In this document: one piece after another, positions 1 through 9,358 of the stretch
How the letters are laid out: each line of letters begins with the position of its first letter
How positions within the stretch are numbered: position 1 is the stretch's first letter
Assembly: GCA_903832295.1 (NCBI GenBank)
Contig: CAILAZ010000309.1
Coordinates: 1 to 64,000, forward strand
DNA from: an uncultured Acidobacteriota bacterium
Lineage (GTDB): Bacteria; Acidobacteriota; Terriglobia; Terriglobales; Acidobacteriaceae
Length of the DNA stretch: 64,000 bases
Direction of reading: 5' to 3'
Made by a program: the position numbers and the translations under genes
Notes under the pieces: generated by a model
Database searches by the model: none
What the model saw: only the letters and a program-made list of their open reading frames with translations
What the model was told of the DNA's origin: nothing

Positions 1-1276
1 CGGTCTTGTCGCTCACCACAAGCGCCCAGCGCCCGTAATCCATCCAGGGCAACGTGCCCACCTGTGAATATTGTGCGGTCGCGTCCACCCAGAGTTCCGG
101 CTCCTTGCCGGATGCCGGTATGTAGGCGATGGCATGGTTGAAGATTCCCATGCCGGGCAATTCCGTGTTTACATCGCGCCCCTGCCCCGCGTCCAGAAGC
201 GCCAGGTTGGCGGGGATTCCAGCCGCGCGCAGCATGGCCACCAGCAGGGCCGCCTTATCCTTGCAGTCGCCGTACTTGCGCTTCAGCGTCTCGGAGGGCA
301 ACTGCGGAATCAGGCTCGACTCGCCGAACTCAATCCCCGTATAGCGCACGTTCTTGTGCGCTGCGGCAACAATGCGGCGGATGCGCTCCAGACGGCTTCC
401 ATCCTTGACGTTGATCGTCGGCAGCAGTTCCTGCACCTCGGAGGCCTTCAGCTTTTCTTCTGAGAGCCGCGCATACTCCGCGGCCAGTTCGTGCCATGAA
501 CTGCCGGTCGAGAATTCAAGCTGCGGATAATCCACAACGTCCGGGGGCAGGTTGGGGAAATGCTGCTGCAACGCCGCCTGCGGACCATTCTCAATCGTGA
601 TCGTCTCCACGCCATTCTCGGTGGCCTTTGTCACCACGGCGTCCGGCATCAGTTGCAACTGGTAATGGAATACAACCGAAACCGGATGCGTGATGACAAT
701 GTGAGTTCTGTTGACCGGGGCAGACCATGCCAGCCGCCAGCGCTCCACGTTTCCTGCGGCAAACATCGGGGCTGTGTCGCGCGTCACAACCTCTTCTTCC
801 ACAATCGCGCCAATTGCGACGGCAGGCAGCGGACCGCCATACTTGCGCTGATCGCTGTACGTCTCCGGCACATTGGAGTGCACCGCCACGTCATTCAGCG
901 TCTTGCTGTCAAGCCAGTGCTCCGTTCCCTCTGCGGTAATCACGCGCCCGCGAATCTCTGGCCTGGACTGGTGCCAGGCCTTCCAGTACCCGCTGCTCTC
1001 CGCCCATCCTTCCACGCCCTTCTGCGTCTCCACCCGGTAGATTAGGTGGCGCGTCTGCACCGCCTTGCCGCTCTCGTCAAACTGGAAGCGCAGGTCGTTG
1101 ATCAGCACCGTGGCGTCGGTGTGCTTCTCCGCTTTCACCGTCTGCGCCGCCTGGCGCAGCGCCGCCGCATCCGCCGAAAAAGCCGCGCCGCTCCAAATGT
1201 CAGTGGCACTCAGGGGATTGGCAGCGAGAAGCAGAATAATGCCGAGAAGTCTGCGTACAGGCAGGCAGGATCGCAC
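1..1276 (-). CDS. DUF3857/transglutaminase-like domain protein (N-terminal part; gene runs off the left window edge)
   Basis: Not in the ORF track. Manual translation from GTG at 1276 (GGAGG RBS upstream) gives an open frame to base 1 that closely parallels the 1391..5542 protein (VRSCLPVRRLLGIILLLAANPLSATDIW..., ...RKYGDCKDKAALLVAMLRAAGIPANLALLDAG...). Confidence 0.88.
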   Translation of the reverse strand, partial: MRSCLPVRRLLGIILLLAANPLSATDIWSGAAFSADAAALRQAAQTVKAEKHTDATVLINDLRFQFDESGKAVQTRHLIYRVETQKGVEGWAESSGYWKAWHQSRPEIRGRVITAEGTEHWLDSKTLNDVAVHSNVPETYSDQRKYGGPLPAVAIGAIVEEEVVTRDTAPMFAAGNVERWRLAWSAPVNRTHIVITHPVSVVFHYQLQLMPDAVVTKATENGVETITIENGPQAALQQHFPNLPPDVVDYPQLEFSTGSSWHELAAEYARLSEEKLKASEVQELLPTINVKDGSRLERIRRIVAAAHKNVRYTGIEFGESSLIPQLPSETLKRKYGDCKDKAALLVAMLRAAGIPANLALLDAGQGRDVNTELPGMGIFNHAIAYIPASGKEPELWVDATAQYSQVGTLPWMDYGRWALVVSDKT

Positions 1277-1390
1277 GATGAATTCCTCCGCGTTCTGAGT
1301 AGAGAATAATTTTGCTCCAACCCTGGGGGGAAGGAAAGCAAATTGACCGCCACGGAAGCCTCTGTCGCAGAAGCTCCCATGGAGGGTTGG

Positions 1391-4300
1391 TTACTGGCCG
1401 GCAGGCTTGGTCGTGCTCTTTGCCAGCGCACGCACGGCACTCAGTCGCTGTTGCGCATAAGCCCAGGTATCGGCAGGATCTTCGTTCTTTGGCTTCTCTA
1501 CCCGGGCATACATCTTCTCAGCCGCGTCCATCACGCCATACTGTTCGGCGATCATTGCCAGTCCAAACCAGACGGACGATCCCGGTTCCTCGTCGCCCTG
1601 GAGTTCCATGACTTTCAACAGCAGGCTGCGCGCCTGGTTGGGTTTTCCTGCTGCTGCGTACACGCAAGCCAGCGTATGCATGACGGCCCAGTTGTTCTTC
1701 GCCCGCTCGTTGGCTTTCACCGTGATGTCAATCGTCTCCTGGGAGATTGGCCCCGCCAAAGGCAGTGCGTGCCAGCCATATAGATTCATGTCGTTGGCCG
1801 TGCCTTCTCCCTTGTCGATGATTGCCTTCACAATCTCGCGCGACTTCTCAAACTGTCCCCGGCGTCCGGCCAGCGTCGCCAGCATCCGGACATAGTCCAG
1901 TTCGTCGGGATGCTCCTTGATCCGCGCCTGGATCAGCGCCTCGCATGCGTCATAGCGCTTCAATCCGGTGCATGCGGCCACCACGAATTGAAACGCTCGC
2001 AGGGAGGTCGGCTCGGCCTTGGCCAGCTCCTCAGCCAGCGGAAGCATCTCCAACCAGCGCTCCTGCTGCCAGTACGCATACACCATCGTCATCGCAAGCT
2101 GATTGCGCTCGGCGTCACTCTTTGCGCTCTGCCGGGCCGCCATCAGCCATTGAATATGCGGCGATTTCACGTCTCTCGACGAAAGCAACACGATCGCGGC
2201 CGTACGCATGGCGGAGTCATCCGCCGGCTGTCCTTTGGTCCAGAAATGCGGGAAGTTCGGACCACCCAGCGGATCATCTCCGCCGCCCTGGTGCACAGCC
2301 TCGCGTGCCCGGTCCAGCCATTTTCTTGCCGCCTCCGGCTTGTGTTGCTCCAGTGCCTCCAAGGCGAGCGTCCCCATGTGATCCATCTGCGGAGAGCCAG
2401 CCATTGAGAACGCCAGCACCTTGCAGCGCGCCCCTTCGCGCACCACGTACACGGTTTGGGGCTTCGCGCCTGGGCTCTCCACAATCACCTTGTAGCCCAA
2501 CACCTCGTCCCCATCCACGCTGAAGTGCATGTTGGAGGCCGCGATGTCAGCAATCGTGGTGAGCGGCAGTGACCCGCCCAGCGCCACGGTCAGCTTTGTC
2601 ATCATCTGCTGAAATTGCTTTTCCGCAGCCACATCCGAGTTCTCCAGCGTTCCCGTCGTCAGCTCGTTGAATTCCGCGTAAGTCAGCTTCCCGCTCAACA
2701 TGGCGCCGTAGAGCCGCCGCACTACGCTCGCTGGATCGCCCGCATCGAATTTCAGATTCTCGTAGCGTTGCGTTTTGCTGAAGCGCGCCGCATTCTGTGA
2801 CAGTTCGCTCTCGTTGCTCTGTCCCTTGGCCCCCTCCGACATCAGCGCTCCGGCCTCCGCGTACTTGCGCACCCGGATGAGCACCGCGGTCGCATTCGTC
2901 AGAGCCTTCACCCGCGCCGCATCGTCGGTCGTCATCTGCAAGGACCGCTTCAGCGCCGCGTCCGTGCCATCGGTGAGCGCAATCGCCCCCAGCATCAGTC
3001 CGTTGCGTCCCTCGCTGGCCGGCAGTGTGGCAACATATTCCAGCACGCCCTTGTAGTCGTTCGCATACCACAGGTCGTACAGAACGTTGTCCTCGTAGCC
3101 GCGGAAATATTCCTCGTCCTGCCTTTGCAACTCGCGCAGTTGGCTCACGGCTTCTTTCAGCGGAGCCTTCTCGCCGTAGCGCACGCCGTCGGCGTCATAC
3201 TCCAGCAGCAGCGCCAGGTTCACCCGCGTAAGCTTGTCCTTCGGATCGAGCACCAGCGATTTGCGATACGCCGCAACCGCGCCTGGATAGTCCATGCCCT
3301 TCTTTTCGAGCCTGCCAATCAGATCGTATTTCAGCACTCGGCCCAGGTTGCTGTAGGCCTGCGCCGAATCCGGCTCCAGCTTCACTGCCTCCTGCGCAAC
3401 GGTGCGGGCCTCTTCTCCCAGCCCCGCCGTCAGCAGCGCGTCGGAGAGCTGTATCTTGTGCAGCGCTTCTTTAGGGTGCAGCGTGACCAGTTCGCGATAA
3501 GCCGCCAGCCCTTCTCTGATCTTTCCGGCCGCAATCAGCGCATGCCCCACGTGGTCAAACGTAATCAGGATGGAGTCCGCTCCCGCCAACTTTAGCACAG
3601 CGTCGCGCAGCGCTCTTCCCTGCTCCGCCGTCAGCCGCGATGTTGTGTTCTCCGCCCTCAGCACTGCTTCTACCATAGTGCCTTCGGCGTTTGCAGAGTA
3701 CTTCTGCGTAAAGCTGATTACATTCACCTTCTCGTTTTTGTCAGAGGGCAACGCCCGCAGCTTGAAGCCCGGCGGCGCTACAATCCGGTAGTGCCACTCG
3801 TAGGTGAATGGTGTGATCGCCCAGTCCGCCGTCCGCTCCTTCGGTTTCTCGGCGTCGTCACCTTCTGCTTTCTTCGGTTCTTCTTTCGTCTTGAAGTATT
3901 TTGGCAGGCCTCCGAAGAGCGAATCCACACTCCAGATCGCCATCACCGCCGAGGTCAGATCCGTGCTGCCGCGCCTTCCCTTCGTTACCATCTTGATGGA
4001 GCCGGGTTTGTCCAGGTCTGCAAGTTCTCCATGCTCCAGCGAAATCAGCGACTCCGCTGCATACGCGCTCTTCACGTAGCTTTCGCTGTTCTCCTTCACC
4101 TGCTTGCTGTCTCCGCTGTAATACTCGCGGAAGTCGGCTTCATGCGGACCAAGCTGATCGCTGGTCTCGGTGATGGTGGCCATTCCGAACTCCGCCATCA
4201 CAAACTCGCGCACCTCTCTCTGCACGTTCTTATCCGCGGTCAGCTCCGGAATCTTCTTCAACTGCGCAGTGTTCTCACTGATCACCAGCGCCTGCCGTCC

Positions 4301-5542
4301 GTAGTCCATCCAGGGCAGAGTGCCCACCTGCGAATACTGCGCGGTCGCATCTACCCAAAGCTCGGGTTCCGTGCCGATTGCGGGAACATAGACGATGGCA
4401 TGGTCAAACATCCCCATCCCGGGCAGCCCCGGATTCACATCCTGTCCCGGCCCGGTATCGAGCAAGGCCAGGTTGGCTGCAATCCCTGCGCCTCGCAGCA
4501 TCGCCACCAGCAAAGAAGCCTTGTCCTTGCAGTCGCCGTACTTGCGCTTCAGCGTCTCTGAAGGTACCTGCGGAATCAGGCTGGACTCGCCGAACTCAAT
4601 CCCCGTGTAGCGGACATTCTTGTGCAGTGCCGCCACGATCCGCCGGATCTTCCCATTCCGATTCGCGTCCTTCAGGTTGATCTTTCCAAGCAATCCCGCC
4701 GCCTCCGACGGCCGCAGCTTGTCTTCGGACAGAGCGGCATAGGCGGCAGCAACTTTCTGCCATGACTCTGCGGTTGAAAACTCCAGCTCTGGATACAGCA
4801 CCACATCCGAGGGAACGCTCTCGGAGCGCTCCGTGAATCCGGCCAGCCTTCCCTGTTCGATCGTGATCGTCTCCACGCCGTCGCGCGTGAACTTTGCGAC
4901 CACGGCCTCTGGCATCATCTGCAACTGGTAGCACAGCGCCAACGACTCCGGATGGCTGATGACATAACGCGTTCTGTTCACCGGGACGCTCCAGCCCGCA
5001 TTCAACCTGTGCACCTGGCCTGCGGCAAACATGGGAGCCGTGTCTCGCGTGACTACCTCTTCCTCGACAATTGCGCCTACCGCGACAGCAGGCAGCGGTC
5101 CGCCAAACTTGCGCTCATCACTGTAAACCTCAGGATCGCTCTCGCGCGCGGCCACGTCATTCAGTGTCTTCGCGTCCAACCAGTGCTCCGTGCCCTCGGC
5201 AGTAATCACCCTGGCGCGAATCTCCGGCTTGGACTGGTACCAGGCCTTCCAATATCCGCTGCTCTCCGCCCAGTTCTCCACACCCTCCTGGGTTTCCACC
5301 CGGTAGATCAGGTGGCGCGTCTCCACCATCCGCCCGCTCGCATCAAGCGTGAAGCGCTGGTCGTTGAGAAGCACAGTGGCTTCACTGTGCCTGTCGGCCT
5401 TCACCGCGTCGGCAGCCAATCGCAGGGCTGCTGCATCCACGGAAAACGCCGCGCTGTTCCATATCTCCGTCGCGCTCAACTGCATGGCAAAAAAGAACAG
5501 ACCAATTCCGATGAGCCTCCGGAGAGGCAGACGAGATCGCAC
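1391..5542 (-). CDS. DUF3857 and transglutaminase-like domain protein with TPR-like C-terminal region
   Basis: 1383 aa ORF with GTG start and GGAGG RBS; transglutaminase core RKYGDCKDKASLLVAMLRGAGI; TPR-like helices in the C-terminal half. Confidence 0.88.
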   Translation of the reverse strand: MRSRLPLRRLIGIGLFFFAMQLSATEIWNSAAFSVDAAALRLAADAVKADRHSEATVLLNDQRFTLDASGRMVETRHLIYRVETQEGVENWAESSGYWKAWYQSKPEIRARVITAEGTEHWLDAKTLNDVAARESDPEVYSDERKFGGPLPAVAVGAIVEEEVVTRDTAPMFAAGQVHRLNAGWSVPVNRTRYVISHPESLALCYQLQMMPEAVVAKFTRDGVETITIEQGRLAGFTERSESVPSDVVLYPELEFSTAESWQKVAAAYAALSEDKLRPSEAAGLLGKINLKDANRNGKIRRIVAALHKNVRYTGIEFGESSLIPQVPSETLKRKYGDCKDKASLLVAMLRGAGIAANLALLDTGPGQDVNPGLPGMGMFDHAIVYVPAIGTEPELWVDATAQYSQVGTLPWMDYGRQALVISENTAQLKKIPELTADKNVQREVREFVMAEFGMATITETSDQLGPHEADFREYYSGDSKQVKENSESYVKSAYAAESLISLEHGELADLDKPGSIKMVTKGRRGSTDLTSAVMAIWSVDSLFGGLPKYFKTKEEPKKAEGDDAEKPKERTADWAITPFTYEWHYRIVAPPGFKLRALPSDKNEKVNVISFTQKYSANAEGTMVEAVLRAENTTSRLTAEQGRALRDAVLKLAGADSILITFDHVGHALIAAGKIREGLAAYRELVTLHPKEALHKIQLSDALLTAGLGEEARTVAQEAVKLEPDSAQAYSNLGRVLKYDLIGRLEKKGMDYPGAVAAYRKSLVLDPKDKLTRVNLALLLEYDADGVRYGEKAPLKEAVSQLRELQRQDEEYFRGYEDNVLYDLWYANDYKGVLEYVATLPASEGRNGLMLGAIALTDGTDAALKRSLQMTTDDAARVKALTNATAVLIRVRKYAEAGALMSEGAKGQSNESELSQNAARFSKTQRYENLKFDAGDPASVVRRLYGAMLSGKLTYAEFNELTTGTLENSDVAAEKQFQQMMTKLTVALGGSLPLTTIADIAASNMHFSVDGDEVLGYKVIVESPGAKPQTVYVVREGARCKVLAFSMAGSPQMDHMGTLALEALEQHKPEAARKWLDRAREAVHQGGGDDPLGGPNFPHFWTKGQPADDSAMRTAAIVLLSSRDVKSPHIQWLMAARQSAKSDAERNQLAMTMVYAYWQQERWLEMLPLAEELAKAEPTSLRAFQFVVAACTGLKRYDACEALIQARIKEHPDELDYVRMLATLAGRRGQFEKSREIVKAIIDKGEGTANDMNLYGWHALPLAGPISQETIDITVKANERAKNNWAVMHTLACVYAAAGKPNQARSLLLKVMELQGDEEPGSSVWFGLAMIAEQYGVMDAAEKMYARVEKPKNEDPADTWAYAQQRLSAVRALAKSTTKPAGQ

Positions 5543-5722
5543 GATGAATCCTCCGAGTACTGGTGCCTAATTTTTACGCTAATCGCAGGGGGAAGAAAAG
5601 CGAGAGAAATGCCCCAGGCGATTCCCTCTCAGTGGAACCGCTGAGTCCCCACGATCAAAACCAGTCGCGCCTATTCGGAATTCGCAATTGCAAGTTGCTC
5701 ATTCCCCGCCTATCCTTTCCCG

Positions 5723-6643
5723 ATGGAAAGTTGGACACCGGAAAACCGTTGGAGTCGCAACCATTCGCCCAAGACTCGCTCGAATATCGCCTTGCTGGTG
5801 ATTTCTGCTGCCCTGCTCGCGCTCTGCATGTCCTGCAACAAACCGCTTCCGGCGGAGTCCGTCCAGCTTGTCGCTTCCACTCCGTCCGTCACCATTACCG
5901 ATGTTCGCTTCCCCACCACGGCCATCGGAGGACTGCTCTGGTATCGCGCCATCGTCCCGGCCGTTTCTCCCGGCGAGCGCCTTCCTGTCCTGTACCTGCT
6001 GCGCGGAAGCAACAGCGATCCGGCCGAGGTGCAGCAACGCTCAGGAGCCGTCGAGCTCGCCATCGCCTCGCGCCTCATCGTCATTCTGCCAGAGGCCGGG
6101 TACTCCTACTACACCAACGCCAAGCACCGCCGCCACGCCCGCTGGGAAGACGCAATCGCTCTCGACCTTCCGCGCGACGTCGAATCACGCTTCCCCGTCT
6201 TGCCGGGCCGCGCCCACCGGGGCATCGCCGGAATCTCCATGGGAGGCTATGGAGCCGTCAAGCTCAGTCTGAAGCATCCAGACCTCTACGCCTTCGCCGC
6301 CAACATGAGCGGCTCGCTCGATATCACCCGGCGGCCAACGAGCCTGAAACGCTGGGGCCAGTCGTGGATGATCTGGACCACCTTCGGACTGACCCAGGCG
6401 GAGCGCAACAAGGAAGATGTGTTTGAGTTGATCGACCAGGCCGCCAGCGTGGACAACATCCAGTGGTTCGAGTCCTGCGGAATGGCCGATCCGCTGTATG
6501 ACGTTAACGCCCGCTTCCTCCATCACCTGCATCAGCACGGAGTCGTTCTGGACGGGATCTCTTCGCCTGGCTTCCACGATTGGGAAACCTGGGGCGCCAC
6601 CATGCCGGCCATGTTCCACGCCGCAGGAGAAGCGCTGCGATAA
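5723..6643 (+). CDS. putative esterase (alpha/beta hydrolase, esterase D-like), possible lipoprotein
   Basis: 306 aa ORF; nucleophile-elbow motif GISMGGYGA; N-terminal hydrophobic stretch ending LCMSC resembles a lipobox. Confidence 0.75.
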   Translation: MESWTPENRWSRNHSPKTRSNIALLVISAALLALCMSCNKPLPAESVQLVASTPSVTITDVRFPTTAIGGLLWYRAIVPAVSPGERLPVLYLLRGSNSDPAEVQQRSGAVELAIASRLIVILPEAGYSYYTNAKHRRHARWEDAIALDLPRDVESRFPVLPGRAHRGIAGISMGGYGAVKLSLKHPDLYAFAANMSGSLDITRRPTSLKRWGQSWMIWTTFGLTQAERNKEDVFELIDQAASVDNIQWFESCGMADPLYDVNARFLHHLHQHGVVLDGISSPGFHDWETWGATMPAMFHAAGEALR

Positions 6644-6701
6644 CAGTGCGCTCTCACATGAGAACAGCAGCGACAAGCGAAGTGTGCGTTGCCTGGAGGA
6701 G

Positions 6702-7268
6702 TTAATCGCCAGCAATCTTCTTTGGGCGAGGTTCCGATTTCAGCGCGGTGTGTTCCACCCGGATCAGCTTGTCAGTATCGAAATCGCGGGCTTCCAACTC
6801 TTCGGTGATCTCGCGATACTGCGCTTCGCTCATCTGCGGAGTGCGGCTCAGAATCCAGAGGTACTTGCGTCCGGGCTCGCTGACCACTGCGTATTCGTAA
6901 TCCTTGCCGAGTGCGATTACCCAGTAGTTGCCGAAGAACGGCCAGAAGAAAGTGACTCTAAGCCTGGCGTTGGTGCGCGGGTCAGCGACCTTTGCCCAGC
7001 CCCTTGCCTGCTTGGACTGGCCGTTGCGGATCGTGGTGTTGATCACGCTGATCTTGCCGTCAGGGCGCAGTGCGTATTCGGCCGTGGTGTCGCGGTCGCC
7101 CTGCTTCTCAAAGCGATTCGCGAAGCGAGCAATTTCATACCAGCGGCCAAGGTAGCGCGGGAGTTCGACGCGGGGAACGGTTTGCAGTGCGGGCGCGGTT
7201 CCAGCAACGGCATACACAGCGGTGGAGGCCACCGCCGCACTGAGCAGCAACCAGGTGCGTTTCGTCAT
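6702..7268 (-). CDS. blc: lipocalin family protein (Blc-like)
   Basis: ORF trimmed to MTKRTWLLL signal peptide; LGRWYEIARFANRFE and WILSRTPQMSEAQY motifs typical of bacterial lipocalins. Confidence 0.85.
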   Translation of the reverse strand: MTKRTWLLLSAAVASTAVYAVAGTAPALQTVPRVELPRYLGRWYEIARFANRFEKQGDRDTTAEYALRPDGKISVINTTIRNGQSKQARGWAKVADPRTNARLRVTFFWPFFGNYWVIALGKDYEYAVVSEPGRKYLWILSRTPQMSEAQYREITEELEARDFDTDKLIRVEHTALKSEPRPKKIAGD

Positions 7269-7312
7269 TCTGAACAAGTTGGATGTTCCTTCCGCGCGGC
7301 GCGTGGCCCGCG

Positions 7313-8746
7313 CTAACTGATCTCTGCTTTGGCCATGTATTTGGCCGTGTCCACGTTCCAGTGAAGCTGCTGCACAATCTGCTGCCGAAGGGCCTCGGCG
7401 GAGTCGGGTTCGCCGTGGACGATGTGCGTGCTTTGCGGAGTGCGGTGGAAAGTGCGAAGCCACTCGAGCAACTCGTCCACGTCCGCGTGATCGCTGAACT
7501 GTTCGAGCGCGGCGACCTGGGCGCGGACGGGAACGATCTCGCCGAATATTTTGACCTCATGCGCGCCCTCCTTGATCTGGCGGCCACGGGTTCCAACGGC
7601 CTGGTAGCCGATGAAGAGCACGAGGTTGCGCGGGTCTGGCAGGCGCTGGATGAGGTGATGCTGAATGCGTCCGCCCATGCACATTCCGTTGGAGGAAACG
7701 ATGACGGATGGGTAGTGATTTTCATTGATGCGCTTGGATTCCTGCGCGGTGCTGGCGAAGTGGAAGCCGGGCCACTGGAGGGGCGAACCGTGGCGCGCGA
7801 TCATCTCGCGGGTCCCGGCGCTGAACTCCTCGGAGTGCTTGAGAAATATCTGCACGGCGTGAATGCCCATGGGCGAATCAGCAAAGACAGGGATGCGCGG
7901 AATGCGGTTCTGCTCCATGAGTTCCTTGAGAAGGAAGAGGAACTTCTGAGTGCGCTCGACGGCGAATGCGGGAACGACGATGCTGCCTCCGCGCTGGACG
8001 GTGGCGTTGATGAGCGAGGCCATTTCAGGGAGCACGTCGTCGTGCGGATGATGGCGGTTTCCGTAGGTGGATTCCATGACGAGCACGTCGGGCGATTCGC
8101 CCTCGGTGGGTCCGGAGTGCACGACTTTGCCGGGTGCGATGGTGCTGTTGCGAACGCGGCCGATGTCTCCGGTGAAGAGCAGAGTGCGGGGCGCGCCGCT
8201 GTTGGCAAGGGTGATTTCCGCCATGGCCGCGCCGAGGATGTGAGCGGAGCGCACGAAGCGGAAACGCAGGCCGGGAGCGAGTTCGACGGTCTCTGCGAAG
8301 GGCACGGCGCGGAAGCGGGAGAGCGATTGCTGCGCCTCTTGCATGGTGTAGAGCGGCAGGGCGGGAGAGTGCTTGGAACTCTTCTGCTTGTTGTGAAATG
8401 CGGCGTCTTCTTCCTGCAGGTAGCCGGAGTCCGGAAGGATGATGCCGCACAGGTCCACCGTGGCGGGAGTGGCGTAAACAGTGCCCTGGAAGCCTTCCTT
8501 GCAGAGGCGAGGAATCCAGCCACAGTGGTCGAGGTGAGCGTGAGTGAGGATGACGGCGTTGACCTCACGGGCGGGGATGGGAAGGTCAGCCCAGTTCTTG
8601 AGGCGCCACTCTTTTTGTCCCTGGAAGAGGCCGCAATCGACAAGGAGTTTGTAGCCGCTGTTTTCGCGGTCATCAGGGGCGGTGTTGAGCAGATGCTTGG
8701 AGCCGGTGACGGTGCCTGCGGCGCCGAGGAACTGGATGTAGCTCAC
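7313..8746 (-). CDS. metallo-beta-lactamase fold, beta-CASP RNase-like protein
   Basis: Start trimmed to GTG at 8746 (GGGGGAG RBS), VSYIQFLGAAGTVTGSKH; motif LTHAHLDHCGWIP; C-terminal SDHADVDELLEWL region. Confidence 0.85.
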   Translation of the reverse strand: MSYIQFLGAAGTVTGSKHLLNTAPDDRENSGYKLLVDCGLFQGQKEWRLKNWADLPIPAREVNAVILTHAHLDHCGWIPRLCKEGFQGTVYATPATVDLCGIILPDSGYLQEEDAAFHNKQKSSKHSPALPLYTMQEAQQSLSRFRAVPFAETVELAPGLRFRFVRSAHILGAAMAEITLANSGAPRTLLFTGDIGRVRNSTIAPGKVVHSGPTEGESPDVLVMESTYGNRHHPHDDVLPEMASLINATVQRGGSIVVPAFAVERTQKFLFLLKELMEQNRIPRIPVFADSPMGIHAVQIFLKHSEEFSAGTREMIARHGSPLQWPGFHFASTAQESKRINENHYPSVIVSSNGMCMGGRIQHHLIQRLPDPRNLVLFIGYQAVGTRGRQIKEGAHEVKIFGEIVPVRAQVAALEQFSDHADVDELLEWLRTFHRTPQSTHIVHGEPDSAEALRQQIVQQLHWNVDTAKYMAKAEIS

Positions 8747-9358
8747 GGTTCTCCCCCTTGGCTGAAGATTGGATGGAACGAAAGGACGACCAATAAACAT
8801 AGGCCTCGGAGAGGATTTGTTCAATGCTGCAAGGGTCAGGTTGTCAAGTACGGACTCGCCCGCGACTGAGTATTCACGCAGGGGAGATGCTTGTTACGGC
8901 TGCATCCCTCTAGTTTCAGAATACCAAGTTTAAGGGGGGAAACCCTCACCTGGAAAAAGCTGGATTTGGTTTGGAATGAGGGAGTTGCAAAATAGAGGGG
9001 GTTGACAAAAATGGCGAGAAAACAAGGAAACGAGGTATTTGCACCGGAAGTGGTGCAAAAACGGGGAAAGGATTGGCGATCGGGTTCATCGTTGAAAAGG
9101 CTGTGTTAACGGATTCGGGCAATGGTTGAGGGAGGTCCGAAAGGATTGACTTTGCGGTTATAGGAAATGCGCGGGGGCGATTGCGCGGGCGGCAATGGTG
9201 GCGCAGGCGGTGGTTTTGCACAGGGGAAGAGGGGTGGGCCGAAGTGGGAAATCCACAGAATTATTGACTGCGGGGTGAGGGGATTTTGGGTGTGTTGTAT
9301 CCCACTGGACACGGCCATGGTGTGTTGCCGTGCTCATCCTTCACGACGCACTCACCGC

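Noticed and set aside
7283-8869. 528-aa plus-strand ORF opposite the beta-CASP gene
   Set aside because: Shadow ORF caused by high GC3 of the minus-strand gene; no recognisable domains, while the opposite strand has clear MBL motifs.
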